Source: Wenjunlia tyrosinilytica
GTDB taxonomy: Bacteria > Actinomycetota > Actinomycetes > Streptomycetales > Streptomycetaceae
Assembly (NCBI RefSeq): GCF_014646055.1
Contig: NZ_BMMS01000009.1
Coordinates: 62,001 to 126,000 of the forward strand
Direction of reading: 5' to 3'
Length of the DNA: 64,000 nt
Below, in pieces: positions 40,758 to 50,194 of the stretch. The translations under genes and the position numbers were made by a program. The notes under the pieces were generated by a model, which searched no databases, was not told where the DNA came from, and was given only the letters and a program-made list of their open reading frames with translations. Position 1 is the first letter of the stretch. Each line of letters opens with the position of its first letter.

Positions 40758-43169
40758 ATGAGCACAGAGCAGAGCACCGCGCCCCGGACCCTGGCCGAGG
40801 ATCTGCGCGCCCGCGACGACGAGGCGCTGTCCGGCCTGCTTCGGGCGCGTCCCGATCTGCTCTCTCCCGTGCCCAACGACCTCACCCAGCTGGCCACTCG
40901 CGCCGGGACCCGTGCCTCGGTGGTGCGGGCCCTGGAGCGGCTGGACCGCTTCACCCTCCAGACCGCGGAGGCCATGGCGGTGGGGCCGGACGGCTGCGAC
41001 CTGGGTGTTCTGGGCGCGCTGATGCCGGACGTGGAGGCCCCGGCGGTCGAGGCGGCCGTGGAGCGGCTGCGGGAGCGGGCCCTGGTGTGGGGGTCGGACG
41101 AGCGGCTGCGCCTGGTGCGCACCGCCCGCGACATGCTCGCCCCGTCCACGGGCGCGCCCTCCCCGACCGGCCTCGGCCCGACCGTGGCGGAGGCCACTTC
41201 CGGTACGTCGCCGGGCCGGATGCAGGAGCTGCTGGCCGACGCCGGGCTGCCCGCGACACACGATCCGGTGAGCGCCGTCGCCTCGTTGACGGCCCTGTTC
41301 AGCGACGCCGAGCGCATGGACGTCCTGCTCGCCTCGGCGCCCCGCGGCACCACGGAGGTGCTGGGCAAGCTGACCTGGGGGCCGCCCTACGGCGAGACTC
41401 CGGACGCCGGGCGCCATGTGCGGGCCGCCGACGCGGTGACCCCGGTCCAGTGGCTGCTGGCCCGGGGGCTCCTGCTGCCATCAGGTCCCGGCAATGTCGT
41501 GCTGCCGCGCGAGGCCGGACTGTACTTGCGCGGGGGCCGGGCGCACCGGCACCACGAGCCCGTTCCGCCGTCGGTCGAGCCGGTCGAGCGTGATCCACAG
41601 GCTGTGGACGCGGCCGCGGCCGGGCAGGCGTTCACCGCCGTTCGCACCGTGGAGGAACTGCTCAAGCGCTGGGACACCGGCGGGCCCGCGGTGCTGCGGG
41701 CGGGAGGCCTGAGCGTGCGCGACCTGAAGCGCACGGCGGCCGCGCTCGACCTGAGCGAGCAGACGGCCGCGTTCTGGCTGGAGGTCGCCTTCGGCGCCGG
41801 ACTGCTGGCGTCGGACGGCGATGTGGACGAGGAGTGGGCGCCCACCCCCGCGTACGACGAGTGGCGGCAACACCCCACGGAACGCCGCTGGGAACAGCTC
41901 GCCGCCGCCTGGCTCACCGCCACCCGCGTCCCCGGTCTCGTGGGCACGAAGGACAGCAAGGGCAGGGTGCTCGCCGCCCTGGGCCCGGACCTGGACCGCT
42001 CACTGGCCGCCGAGGTGCGCCGCCGACTGCTGGCCCTGCTCGCCGGCCTGCCCGAGGGCGGCGCGGCCGGCCGCGACCAGCTGCTCGCCCGGCTGCGCTG
42101 GGACCGGCCGCTGCGCGACGGCGCCGACGGGCTGCGCGAGCAGATCATGGACTGGACGCTCCTCGAGGCCGAACTCCTCGGAGTGACCGGCCGCGGCGCC
42201 CTGTCCTCCCACGGCCGCGCCCTGCTCTCCGGCGGCCACCCGGCACCGCTGCTGGCCCCTCTGCTCCCGCAGCCGCTGGACCATGTGCTGCTCCAGGCGG
42301 ATCTGACCGCGGTGGCACCCGGTCCCCTGGTCACCCATCTCGCCGAGACGCTGGCGGTGGCCGCCGATGTGGAGTCCAAGGGCGGGGCGACCGTCTTCCG
42401 GTTCACTCCGGAGTCGGTGCGTCGGGCGCTGGACGCCGGACGCAGCGCCTCCGACCTTCACGCCTTCCTCGCCGAGCACTCGAGGACGCCCGTTCCGCAG
42501 CCGCTGACGTACTTGATCGACGATGTGGCCCGTAAGCACGGCCGTCTGCGGGTGGGCGCCGCGTCGGCGTATCTGCGCTGCGACGACGACGCCCTGCTCG
42601 CCGAACTCCTCGCCGACCGCCGCTCGTCGGGCCTCGGTCTGCGCAGGCTCGCGCCGACCGTGCTGGCGGCGCAGGCCCCGCCGGATGTCCTGCTGGAGCG
42701 GCTGCGGTCGATGGGCTGCGCCCCGGCGGCGGAGTCGGCCGACGGCGATGTGCTCATCGCCCGCGCGGACGCCCACCGCACGCCGCCCCGTTCCGCGCCC
42801 GTTCCCGTCCCCGAGGGGCCCCCGGTCCCGGACGCCGTGCTGCTGGGGGCCGCGGTCAAGGCGATCCGGGCGGGCGACCGGGCGTCCACGGCCACACGCC
42901 GGCCGGCCGTTCCGGCGCCCGCCGACGGAGGGCTGCCGCGGTCGGCGGCGGCCGAGACCCTGGCGGCGATGCAGGCCGCGGTCATGGTCGGGGAGACCGT
43001 CTGGATCGGCTACGTCAACGCGGACGGGGCGGCCAGCCAGCGGGTGATCGCCCCGGTCCGTGTCGAGGGAGGGTTCGTCACGGCCTACGACCACACCACC
43101 GACGAGGTGCGGACCTTCGCCCTGCACCGCGTCACGGGCGTCGCGGAACTGGCCGACGAGCCCGCGTGA
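40758..43169 (+). CDS. XPB/Ssl2-like helicase-associated protein
   Basis: 803 aa from the ATG at 40758. It has no Walker A motif. The N-terminal part is helical with winged-helix-like repeats (LTQLATRAGTRASVVRALERLDRFTLQTAEAMAV), and residues about 520-640 (LDHVLLQADLTAVAPGPLVTHLAETLAVAADVESKGGATVFRFTPESVRRALDAG) match the helicase C-terminal domain of the XPB/Ssl2-like family (Helicase_C_3). The C-terminus (MQAAVMVGETVWIGYVNADG, TTDEVRTFALHRVTGV) is a WYL-like fold. It lies just upstream of the real XPB helicase gene and probably works with it. TAATGT (40745-40750) is 7 nt before the ATG (leaderless). Confidence 0.82.
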   Translation: MSTEQSTAPRTLAEDLRARDDEALSGLLRARPDLLSPVPNDLTQLATRAGTRASVVRALERLDRFTLQTAEAMAVGPDGCDLGVLGALMPDVEAPAVEAAVERLRERALVWGSDERLRLVRTARDMLAPSTGAPSPTGLGPTVAEATSGTSPGRMQELLADAGLPATHDPVSAVASLTALFSDAERMDVLLASAPRGTTEVLGKLTWGPPYGETPDAGRHVRAADAVTPVQWLLARGLLLPSGPGNVVLPREAGLYLRGGRAHRHHEPVPPSVEPVERDPQAVDAAAAGQAFTAVRTVEELLKRWDTGGPAVLRAGGLSVRDLKRTAAALDLSEQTAAFWLEVAFGAGLLASDGDVDEEWAPTPAYDEWRQHPTERRWEQLAAAWLTATRVPGLVGTKDSKGRVLAALGPDLDRSLAAEVRRRLLALLAGLPEGGAAGRDQLLARLRWDRPLRDGADGLREQIMDWTLLEAELLGVTGRGALSSHGRALLSGGHPAPLLAPLLPQPLDHVLLQADLTAVAPGPLVTHLAETLAVAADVESKGGATVFRFTPESVRRALDAGRSASDLHAFLAEHSRTPVPQPLTYLIDDVARKHGRLRVGAASAYLRCDDDALLAELLADRRSSGLGLRRLAPTVLAAQAPPDVLLERLRSMGCAPAAESADGDVLIARADAHRTPPRSAPVPVPEGPPVPDAVLLGAAVKAIRAGDRASTATRRPAVPAPADGGLPRSAAAETLAAMQAAVMVGETVWIGYVNADGAASQRVIAPVRVEGGFVTAYDHTTDEVRTFALHRVTGVAELADEPA

Positions 43170-43737
43170 AGCGGTGCCACCAGTGGTGGCGGCGGGGGTG
43201 GATGGCCCGGCCCAGGCGGCGGCCGAGGACCAGGTAGCCCAGCAGCGCTCCCACGGTGTTGAGGATGACGTCGTCGATGTCGAACGCCCGGCCCTCCACG
43301 AGCATGCCCTGGACGGTCTCGACCATGACCATCACCACGGCGGTGAGGACGCAGACCCTCAGCAGCCCGCGCGCCTTCGGCCACACCACGGGCAGGAGCA
43401 CACCGAACGGCACGCCCAGCAGGATGTTCCCGCCGATCTGCTTGAAGGTGTCGCGCAGCGCCGGCTGGTCCATGTAGTCGCGGATGGAGTCGCCGGGGCG
43501 CAGGTTGGTGTGGGTCAGGGGCACCGAGGCCTGGGACGGAACGAGGGTCAGCCTGGCCAGCACCACCGCGAACGCCACCATCGCGGCGAAGGCCGCCAGC
43601 ATCACCAGGACCCGCACCGCGAGGGGGGCCGGGGCCTTCGGCGCGGCCGCAGCCTCGTCCCGCTCCTCCTCCCGCACCCTTTCCGCCGCTCCTGCCTTGC
43701 CGGTCCTGTCTCTGCCGAACACGAGGCTGCGCGCCAC
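43132..43737 (-). CDS. VanZ-family membrane protein
   Basis: 201 aa, GTG at 43735-43737. A basic, charged N-terminus of about 45 residues precedes four or five membrane helices. The VanZ signature is NILLGVPFGVLLPVVWPKARGLLRVCVLTAVVMVMVETVQGMLVEGRAFDIDDVILNTVGALLGYLV, including the conserved D-D-V-I-x-N. A role in teicoplanin-type glycopeptide tolerance is known only for some relatives. Its 3' end overlaps the convergent helicase-like gene by 38 bp. Between this gene and the XPB gene (43738-43969) there is a CCACCGAGCC-type short repeat. Confidence 0.85.
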   Translation of the reverse strand: MARSLVFGRDRTGKAGAAERVREEERDEAAAAPKAPAPLAVRVLVMLAAFAAMVAFAVVLARLTLVPSQASVPLTHTNLRPGDSIRDYMDQPALRDTFKQIGGNILLGVPFGVLLPVVWPKARGLLRVCVLTAVVMVMVETVQGMLVEGRAFDIDDVILNTVGALLGYLVLGRRLGRAIHPRRHHWWHRFTRARRPVPRRP

Positions 43738-43969
43738 GGTCCACCCCCCGGGGGTCGGTTGTGCGGTGTCGGTCCGCGTCCGCGTCTGTGTCCGCGTGCG
43801 GAAGCCCAGTCGCGGGAGCTCTGCCGTGGGGGCGGCTACCCAGGGTGAGAGCTCGCATGCGGCGGGGGCGGGTACTTGCGCCGATGAGCGACACTGGTTG
43901 TTTGGCTGCACCACCCACCGAGCCACCGAGCCAGCCATCACCCACCGAGCCGGAGGAAAGGCCCAGCGC

Positions 43970-45616
43970 GTGAACGACGGACCGCTGATCGTCCAGAGCG
44001 ACAAGACACTCCTGCTCGAGGTGGAGCATCCCAAGGCCGACGAGTGCCGCCGCGCCATCGCCCCCTTCGCGGAGCTGGAGCGCGCTCCCGAGCACATCCA
44101 CACCTACCGGGTCACCCCGCTCGGCCTGTGGAACGCGCGGGCCGCGGGCCACGACGCCGAGCAGGTCGTCGACGCCCTGGTGACGTTCTCCCGCTACCCC
44201 GTCCCGCACGCCCTGCTCGTGGACGTCGCCGAGACCATGTCGCGGTACGGGCGCCTCCAGCTCCTCAAGCACCCGGTGCACGGCCTCGTGCTGACCTCCA
44301 GCGACCGCCCGGTCCTGGAGGAGGTCCTGCGCTCACGCAAGATCATTCCGCTCGTCGGGGCGCGGGTCGACCCCGACACCGTCGTCGTGCACCCCTCGGA
44401 GCGCGGGCAGATCAAGCAGTTCCTGCTGAAGCTGGGCTGGCCCGCCGAGGACCACGCCGGGTACGTGGACGGCGAGGCGCACCCCATCGAGCTCGACGAG
44501 ACCGGATGGGCGCTGCGCCCGTACCAGCGCCAGGCGGTCGAGGGCTTCTGGCACGGCGGCTCGGGTGTCGTGGTGCTGCCGTGCGGCGCGGGCAAGACGC
44601 TCGTCGGCGCCGGGGCGATGGCCACGGCGAAGGCGACCACATTGATCCTGGTGACCAACACCGTCTCCGCCCGGCAGTGGAAGCACGAGCTGGTGAGGCG
44701 GACCTCGCTGACCGAGGACGAGGTCGGCGAGTACAGCGGCACCCGCAAGGAGATCCGCCCCGTCACCATCGCCACCTACCAGGTGATGACGACCAAGCGG
44801 AAGGGCGTCTACCCGCACCTGGAGCTGTTCGACTCCCGTGACTGGGGCCTGATCATCTACGACGAGGTGCACCTGCTGCCCGCGCCGGTCTTCAAGTTCA
44901 CCGCCGACCTCCAGGCGCGGCGCCGCCTCGGCCTGACGGCCACGCTCGTGCGCGAGGACGGCCGTGAGACCGATGTGTTCTCCCTGATCGGGCCCAAGCG
45001 CTTCGACGCCCCGTGGAAGGAGATCGAGTCGCAGGGCTACATCGCGCCCGCCGACTGCGTGGAGGTGCGGGTCAACCTCACCGACCACGAGCGGCTCACC
45101 TACGCCACGGCGGAGCCCGAGGAGAAGTACCGCTACTGCTCGACCACGGCGACCAAGCAGCATGTGTGCGAGGCCATCGTGCGCATGCACACCGGCGAGC
45201 AGACCCTGGTGATCGGCCAGTACATCGACCAGCTCGACGAGCTCGGCGACCACCTCGGCGCGCCCGTGATCAAGGGCGACACCTCGAACCCGCAGCGGGA
45301 GAAGCTGTTCGAGGCGTTCCGCCAGGGAGAGATCTCGGTCCTGGTGGTCTCCAAGGTCGCGAACTTCTCCATCGACCTTCCGGAGGCGGCGGTGGCGATC
45401 CAGGTCTCCGGCACCTTCGGATCACGGCAGGAGGAGGCACAGCGGCTCGGGCGGGTGCTGCGGCCCAAGGCGGACGGCCGGGCGGCCCGCTTCTACTCGG
45501 TCGTGGCCCGCGACACGGTGGACCAGGACTTCGCCGCTCACCGGCAGCGCTTCCTGGCGGAGCAGGGCTATGCGTACCGCATCGTGGACGCGGACGAGCT
45601 GCTCGCCTCGGACTGA
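43970..45616 (+). CDS. DNA repair helicase XPB
   Basis: 548 aa, GTG at 43970 with GGAGGAAAGG upstream. Superfamily 2 helicase: an N-terminal helicase/XPB domain (1-175), Q-motif and LRPYQRQAVEGFWHGGSGVVVLPCGAGKT (Walker A GAGKT), YDEVHLLPAP (motif II DEVH), LGLTATLVREDGRE (motif III and RED-like), and C-terminal motifs TLVIGQYIDQLDELG, FSIDLPEAAVAIQVSGTFGSRQEEAQRLGRVLRPK (motif VI). Bacterial XPB has 3'-5' helicase activity. Its in-vivo role (repair or transcription-coupled functions) is not established. It overlaps the convergent GT87 gene by 49 bp. Confidence 0.94.
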   Translation: MNDGPLIVQSDKTLLLEVEHPKADECRRAIAPFAELERAPEHIHTYRVTPLGLWNARAAGHDAEQVVDALVTFSRYPVPHALLVDVAETMSRYGRLQLLKHPVHGLVLTSSDRPVLEEVLRSRKIIPLVGARVDPDTVVVHPSERGQIKQFLLKLGWPAEDHAGYVDGEAHPIELDETGWALRPYQRQAVEGFWHGGSGVVVLPCGAGKTLVGAGAMATAKATTLILVTNTVSARQWKHELVRRTSLTEDEVGEYSGTRKEIRPVTIATYQVMTTKRKGVYPHLELFDSRDWGLIIYDEVHLLPAPVFKFTADLQARRRLGLTATLVREDGRETDVFSLIGPKRFDAPWKEIESQGYIAPADCVEVRVNLTDHERLTYATAEPEEKYRYCSTTATKQHVCEAIVRMHTGEQTLVIGQYIDQLDELGDHLGAPVIKGDTSNPQREKLFEAFRQGEISVLVVSKVANFSIDLPEAAVAIQVSGTFGSRQEEAQRLGRVLRPKADGRAARFYSVVARDTVDQDFAAHRQRFLAEQGYAYRIVDADELLASD

Positions 45617-46755
45617 GCCCGCATCGCCGTGCGGGCGAGGAAGGCCAGGCCCAGCAGCGGGTAGGGGGCGGCCAGCGGTTGCTGCCACCAGGGCAGGCGC
45701 AGATCGAGGACGCCCGCGTGCGGGACGAGCCACATGGTGCGGGCCAGGAAGACGGCCGTCGCGCCGAGAGCGATCCCCGGGGCATCGGCGGCGAGCAGGG
45801 CCAGCAGGGGCACGCACCACACCCAGTGATGGGACCAGCTGATCGGGCTCACCAGCAGGGCGGTCACGGCGCACGCCACGACCGCCCAGGGCTCGTCACC
45901 GCGCCTGCTCGCCCGCGCGGCGACGGCGAGCCCGGCGGCGGCGGTGGCGACGGCCGCGGCCGACCACACCGGGCCGGGCTGCGCGGTGTGCAGGGCGCGG
46001 GCGATCAGCCCCTGGAGCGACTGGTTGTCCACGATCCAGGGCTTGCCGACGCGTCCGGTCTCGAACAGGCGCAGCGTCCAGAACTCCACGGACGCCGACG
46101 GCAGCAGGGCCAGGCCCACGGCGGCCGTGGCAAGGAAGGCCCCCGCGGCGGTGAGCCCCGCCCGGGTGCGGCCGGTCAGCAGGAGGTGCACGGCGAAGAT
46201 CGCGGGAGTGAGCTTGATCCCCGCGACGAGGCCGACGGCCAGGCCCTTGCCGCGGGCGCCGTCGGGGCGCGAGAGGTCCCACAGGACGGCGGTGGTGACG
46301 AGCAGGTTGACCTGGCCGAAGTGCAGGGTCTGGAAGACGGGCTCCAGCCAGATCCCCAGGGCGATGGCGGCGGGTACCGCGATCCGGCGCGCGTGCGGGG
46401 CGGGCCAGTTCGCCAAGCGCAGCGAGAGATGGACCAGGAGCGCGAGCAGGGCCGCGTTCCCCAGGGTGACCGCCACCTTGAGCGCGGGCAGACCCAGCCA
46501 GGTGGTGGGAACGAAGAGCAGGGCGGCGAACGGCGGATAGGTGGCGGGCAGATCCCACTCGGTGACCCGCAGGCCGTAGAGGTCATGGCCTCCGGCCGCG
46601 GCCGCCGCGCCCTCCGCGCGGTAGACGAGCATGTCCGCCATCTCGGCGGGGACAACCGTCGCGTGCAGGGCCGCGTAGGCGGCCAGGGACAGCAGGGGCA
46701 GGGTCCAGATCAAGCGCGCGGCGGGGCGCGTTTCACTGCGGAGCTCGGCGATCAC
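45568..46755 (-). CDS. GT87-family (DUF2029) mannosyltransferase-like membrane protein
   Basis: 395 aa from the GTG at 46753-46755. About ten membrane helices. DMLVYRAEGAAAAAGGHDLYG and PATYPPFAALLFVPTTW are the GT87 N-terminal motifs (the Asp would be catalytic), LHFGQVNLLVTTAVLWD and AGIKLTPAIFAVHLLLTGRTRAG are the next. ALLVSPISWSHHWVWCVPLLALL is the C-terminal signature. Relatives use polyprenyl-phosphate mannose in glycolipid or lipoglycan assembly; the donor and acceptor here are unknown. TAGGGT lies 7 nt before the GTG (leaderless). The last 49 bp overlap XPB. Confidence 0.85.
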   Translation of the reverse strand: MIAELRSETRPAARLIWTLPLLSLAAYAALHATVVPAEMADMLVYRAEGAAAAAGGHDLYGLRVTEWDLPATYPPFAALLFVPTTWLGLPALKVAVTLGNAALLALLVHLSLRLANWPAPHARRIAVPAAIALGIWLEPVFQTLHFGQVNLLVTTAVLWDLSRPDGARGKGLAVGLVAGIKLTPAIFAVHLLLTGRTRAGLTAAGAFLATAAVGLALLPSASVEFWTLRLFETGRVGKPWIVDNQSLQGLIARALHTAQPGPVWSAAAVATAAAGLAVAARASRRGDEPWAVVACAVTALLVSPISWSHHWVWCVPLLALLAADAPGIALGATAVFLARTMWLVPHAGVLDLRLPWWQQPLAAPYPLLGLAFLARTAMRAQSEASSSSASTMRYA

Positions 46756-46788
46756 GCGCGCGACCCTAGCGCGGCCGGGTGACGGCAA

Positions 46789-46974
46789 TCAGTACGTGGA
46801 GTACTTGACGCCCTCGGAGCCCAGGACGGTCACACGGAAGGCCGTCTCGGCGAAGATGCCTATGGCGCGCAGAGCGGAGCCCACGAGGTGCCGGGGGCGG
46901 TTGTGCGTGCCGGTGACCGCGGTGCTGCCGCGGACCCGTGGCACGGGCGGACGGTTCATGTGTGCGGTGCTCAT
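46789..46974 (-). CDS. Small conserved-looking hypothetical protein
   Basis: 61 aa from the ATG at 46972-46974. It is basic, Arg/Gly/Thr-rich in the first half (RPPVPRVRGSTAVTGTHNRPRHLVGSALRAIG) and has a mixed second half FAETAFRVTVLGSEGVKYSTY. TACATT lies 6 nt before the ATG (leaderless layout). The composition is compatible with a small structural or RNA-binding protein; no function is assigned. Confidence 0.6.
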   Translation of the reverse strand: MSTAHMNRPPVPRVRGSTAVTGTHNRPRHLVGSALRAIGIFAETAFRVTVLGSEGVKYSTY

Positions 46975-47299
46975 ACCCCCAATGTACGAACCGCTCCACA
47001 TGGAACGCATGGGCCACCGGGCCCGGAATCCGTGGCGCGCCGGACGCCCGCTCGGGAGCGCCGCGCCTGCGTCCGCGCCCCGGCCCGCGAGCGCCGGCGG
47101 CCGAGCGCCGACGGCCGGAAAACAAGTCGCGGGGGTCCGGAAGCCGCACTACACTCTCCGCTCTTGCCGCCTCCCGAAGCACATCCGCGGGAGGGCCGCC
47201 CGGACGGAAACCGGTCGGCGTCTCCATGTTTTCCCCGGCCGCGGTGGGCCCCGCCCGCCGCGTTCCGCCGCCATGCGTGAAATTCCGGAGGCCACACCC
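46975..47299. other. Divergent intergenic region upstream of the HelD-type gene
   Basis: It contains both promoters. A CACTACACT region (about 47146-47154) could be the -10 of the ATPase gene. No rifamycin-associated element is recognised. No ORF is supported. Confidence 0.4.
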
Positions 47300-49420
47300 G
47301 TGCCCACGCACGCCCGACCCGACGACCCCGGCATTCCCCACGAACCCGACATCCCCGACGACCCCCTGGGCCGCGAACGCTCCCACCTCGCCGCCTCCCG
47401 CGCGGCGCTGTCCGCCATGCGCGCCGACGTCCAGGCGCTCGACCTCACCGACGTCACGGGGAACTGGGTCAACGCCCGGATCCTCCAGCGCGAGATCACC
47501 GCCCGGATCGCCGCGCTCGCCGATCTCGCGGACACCCCGCTGTTCTTCGGCCGCCTCGACTACCTGCACACGCCCGGCGAGGCGGACAGCCCCCTGCCCC
47601 AACCGTCCGCGGACGAGCACGGAACGCGCTTCTACATCGGCCGCCGCCACGTCCACGACAAGGACGGCGACCCGATGGTGATCGACTGGCGGGCTCCGGT
47701 CTCGCAGCCGTTCTACCGCGCCTCCCGCGCCGAGCCGATGGATGTGGCGCTGCGCCGCCGCTTCGGCTACACGGGCGGGGAGCTGACCGCCTACGAGGAC
47801 GAGCACCTCAGCGATCCGTCCGAGGCGGACACCGGCGGCGCCCTTCTCCAGGCGGAGATCGAACGGCCGCGCGTCGGCCCGATGCGCGACATCGTCGCCA
47901 CCATCCAGCCGGAGCAGGACGAGATCGTGCGCGCCGGCATCTCCGGGACGGTCTGCGTCCAGGGGGCGCCGGGCACGGGAAAGACCGCCGTCGGCCTGCA
48001 CCGCGTGGCCTACCTGCTCTACGCCCACCGGGAGCGGCTGGCCCGGACCGGCACCCTCGTCGTCGGCCCCAACCGGTCGTTCCTGCACTACATCGAGCAG
48101 GTGCTCCCGGCGCTCGGCGAGCTGGACGTTGCGCAGGCGACGGTCGAGGAACTGGTGGCGCACGTACCGGTGCGCGGCACGGACTCGGCGGCGGCCGCGC
48201 AGATCAAGGGCGACGCGCGGATGGCCGAGGTGCTGCGGCGCGCGGTCGGATCCGGGCTGCGGATGCCGACGGAGGGCCTGGTGGTGGTGCGCGGTTCCCG
48301 CCGCTGGCGGGTGCCGGTGTACGAACTGGATGAGATCGTCACCGAGTTGCGCGAGCGCGACATCCGCTACGGCGCTGCCCGCGAGGCGCTGCCCCAGCGG
48401 ATCGCCCACGCGGTGCTGGTGAAGATGGAGCTCGGCGGCGAGGCACCCGACGACCGGGTGCAGGACGCGGTGGCCCGCACCAAGGCGGTCAAGGACGCGG
48501 TCAAGGAGCTGTGGCCGCCGGTCGACCCGGCGAAGCTGGTACTGCGGCTGCTGTCCGACGGGGAGTTCCTCGATCAGTGCTCGGAGGGGGTGCTGACCGA
48601 GGACGAGCGCAAGTTGCTGCTGTGGTCCAAACCGGCCAGGGGGGTGGGGTCCGCGCCGTGGTCCTTCGCCGACGCGGTGCTCGTGGACGAGGTCCGCGAT
48701 CTGGTCCAGCGCACCCACAGCCTCGGCCATGTGGTCGTCGACGAGGCACAGGACCTGTCCCCGATGCAGTACCGGGCGGTGGGACGGCGCTGCTCGACCG
48801 GATCGGCGACGGTCCTCGGCGACATCGCCCAGGGAACGACGCCGTGGGCGACCGGATCGTGGCAGGAGGCGCTGTCCCACCTCGGCAAGGCCGAGGCCAG
48901 GATCGAGGAGCTGACCCGTGGCTTCCGGGTGCCCCGCTCGGTGATCGACTACGCCTCGCGCCTGCTGCCGTCGATCGCGCCCGGACTCGCCCCGGCCACC
49001 TCGGTGCGTGACTCCCCCGGCTCGCTGGACATCCGTACGGTGGAGGCGGCCGGGCTGGACTCGGCGGTCGTGGCCGCGTGCCGGGAGGCGCTGACCCATG
49101 AGGGGTCCATCGGTCTGATCGCCGCCGACGCCAGGATCCCCGGGCTGGCCGAAGCACTCGACGCCGCCGGGCTGAGCCGGCTCGAGCCCGGCGAGGAGAC
49201 CTCCCGGCAGGCCCGGCTGACCCTCGTACCGGCGTCCCTGGCCAAGGGCCTGGAGTACGACTACGTGGTCGCCGACGAGCCGGTGGCGATCGTCGACGGC
49301 GAGCCCGACGAGCGGACGGGGCTGCGGCGCCTGTACGTCGTCCTCACCCGGGCGGTCTCCGGACTGACGATCGTGCACGCGGCCCCGCTGCCGCGGGAGT
49401 TGGACAGCGACGCCCGGTGA
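47300..49420 (+). CDS. HelD-type RNA polymerase-associated ATPase
   Basis: 706 aa from the GTG at 47300, chosen because GGAGG lies 8 nt upstream (an ATG at 47273 is in frame). UvrD/Rep-like superfamily 1 ATPase with an N-terminal coiled-coil arm (ERSHLAASRAALSAMRADVQALDLTDVTGNWVNARILQREITARIAALADLADTPLFFGRLDY). Further motifs are the HelD signature YIGRRHVHDKDGDPMVIDWRAPVSQPFYRA, Walker A QGAPGTGKTAVGLHRVAYLLY, motif II VVVDEAQDLSPMQYRAV and motif VI LYVVLTRAVSGL. HelD proteins remove stalled or rifamycin-bound RNA polymerase. Whether this is the rifamycin-responsive HelR paralogue cannot be read from the sequence. Confidence 0.88.
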   Translation: MPTHARPDDPGIPHEPDIPDDPLGRERSHLAASRAALSAMRADVQALDLTDVTGNWVNARILQREITARIAALADLADTPLFFGRLDYLHTPGEADSPLPQPSADEHGTRFYIGRRHVHDKDGDPMVIDWRAPVSQPFYRASRAEPMDVALRRRFGYTGGELTAYEDEHLSDPSEADTGGALLQAEIERPRVGPMRDIVATIQPEQDEIVRAGISGTVCVQGAPGTGKTAVGLHRVAYLLYAHRERLARTGTLVVGPNRSFLHYIEQVLPALGELDVAQATVEELVAHVPVRGTDSAAAAQIKGDARMAEVLRRAVGSGLRMPTEGLVVVRGSRRWRVPVYELDEIVTELRERDIRYGAAREALPQRIAHAVLVKMELGGEAPDDRVQDAVARTKAVKDAVKELWPPVDPAKLVLRLLSDGEFLDQCSEGVLTEDERKLLLWSKPARGVGSAPWSFADAVLVDEVRDLVQRTHSLGHVVVDEAQDLSPMQYRAVGRRCSTGSATVLGDIAQGTTPWATGSWQEALSHLGKAEARIEELTRGFRVPRSVIDYASRLLPSIAPGLAPATSVRDSPGSLDIRTVEAAGLDSAVVAACREALTHEGSIGLIAADARIPGLAEALDAAGLSRLEPGEETSRQARLTLVPASLAKGLEYDYVVADEPVAIVDGEPDERTGLRRLYVVLTRAVSGLTIVHAAPLPRELDSDAR

Positions 49421-49426
49421 GCGGTC

Positions 49427-50134
49427 TCAGACGGGGACGGCGGGGGCGTCGAGGAGGGAGCGCCACTCCCGCACCAGGGCGGGGTCGACCGCGCCCGACC
49501 AGCCGCCCTGCCTGACCGCTCCGCCCACATGGAAGGCGTCGATCCCCGCCGCCCGCAGCACGGGCAGATGGTCCAGGCGCAGGCCGCCGCCGACCAGGAG
49601 GCGGGGCTCATGGCCCGGTGCGCCGCTGTCCGATGCCGCGGCCTCGGCGAGGAGGGTGGCGAGGCCGTCGTCTACACCGCGGGCCGAGCCGGCCGTGAGG
49701 AAGGTGTCCAGACCTGGGTACCCCTCGAGCTGGGACCGCAGCCAGTCGCGGTCGGCGCTGTGGTCGATGGCGCGGTGGAAGGTCCACCGGCATCCGGGCA
49801 CGGCGCCGGTCACCGCCCGGACGGAGTCGAGGTCGAGCCCGCCGTCGGGGCCGAGGAAGCCGAGCACGAACTCCTCGGCGCCCTCGGCCCGCAGCTCCTC
49901 GGCGGTGGCGCACAGCCGGTCGGTGTCGCCCGCCGCGAAGCCGTCCTGGAGCCGCAGCATCACCCGCAGCGGCAGGTCCACGGCGGCGCGGATCCGGGCG
50001 AAGAGCTCACGGGGTGGGGTGAGGCCGTCGGCGGCCATGTCGGTGACCAGCTCGAGCCGGTCGGCCCCTCCCGCCTGAGCGGCCACGGCATCGTCGGCGC
50101 TGACCGCGATCACTTCGAAGATTGGTCTAGACAT
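49427..50134 (-). CDS. cutC: CutC family protein
   Basis: 235 aa from the ATG at 50132-50134. A TIM-barrel of the CutC family: FEVIAVSADDAVAAQAGGADRLELVTDMAADGLTPP, EFVLGFLGPDGGLDLD, WTFHRAIDHSADRDW and LLVGGGLRLDHLPVLRAAGIDAFHVGGAVRQ. It was originally proposed to handle copper; the biochemical role is uncertain. It is convergent with the HelD gene, with 6 nt between stops. Confidence 0.9.
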   Translation of the reverse strand: MSRPIFEVIAVSADDAVAAQAGGADRLELVTDMAADGLTPPRELFARIRAAVDLPLRVMLRLQDGFAAGDTDRLCATAEELRAEGAEEFVLGFLGPDGGLDLDSVRAVTGAVPGCRWTFHRAIDHSADRDWLRSQLEGYPGLDTFLTAGSARGVDDGLATLLAEAAASDSGAPGHEPRLLVGGGLRLDHLPVLRAAGIDAFHVGGAVRQGGWSGAVDPALVREWRSLLDAPAVPV

Positions 50135-50194
50135 GTAGCACAGCGTGCCACAGCCGGGCACCTGGGGGCGAGCGGGGATTGCGACAATGCGTTC

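Noticed and set aside
46975-47299. Rifamycin-associated element upstream of the HelD-type gene
   Set aside because: No recognisable dyad of that type was seen, so rifamycin induction is not claimed.
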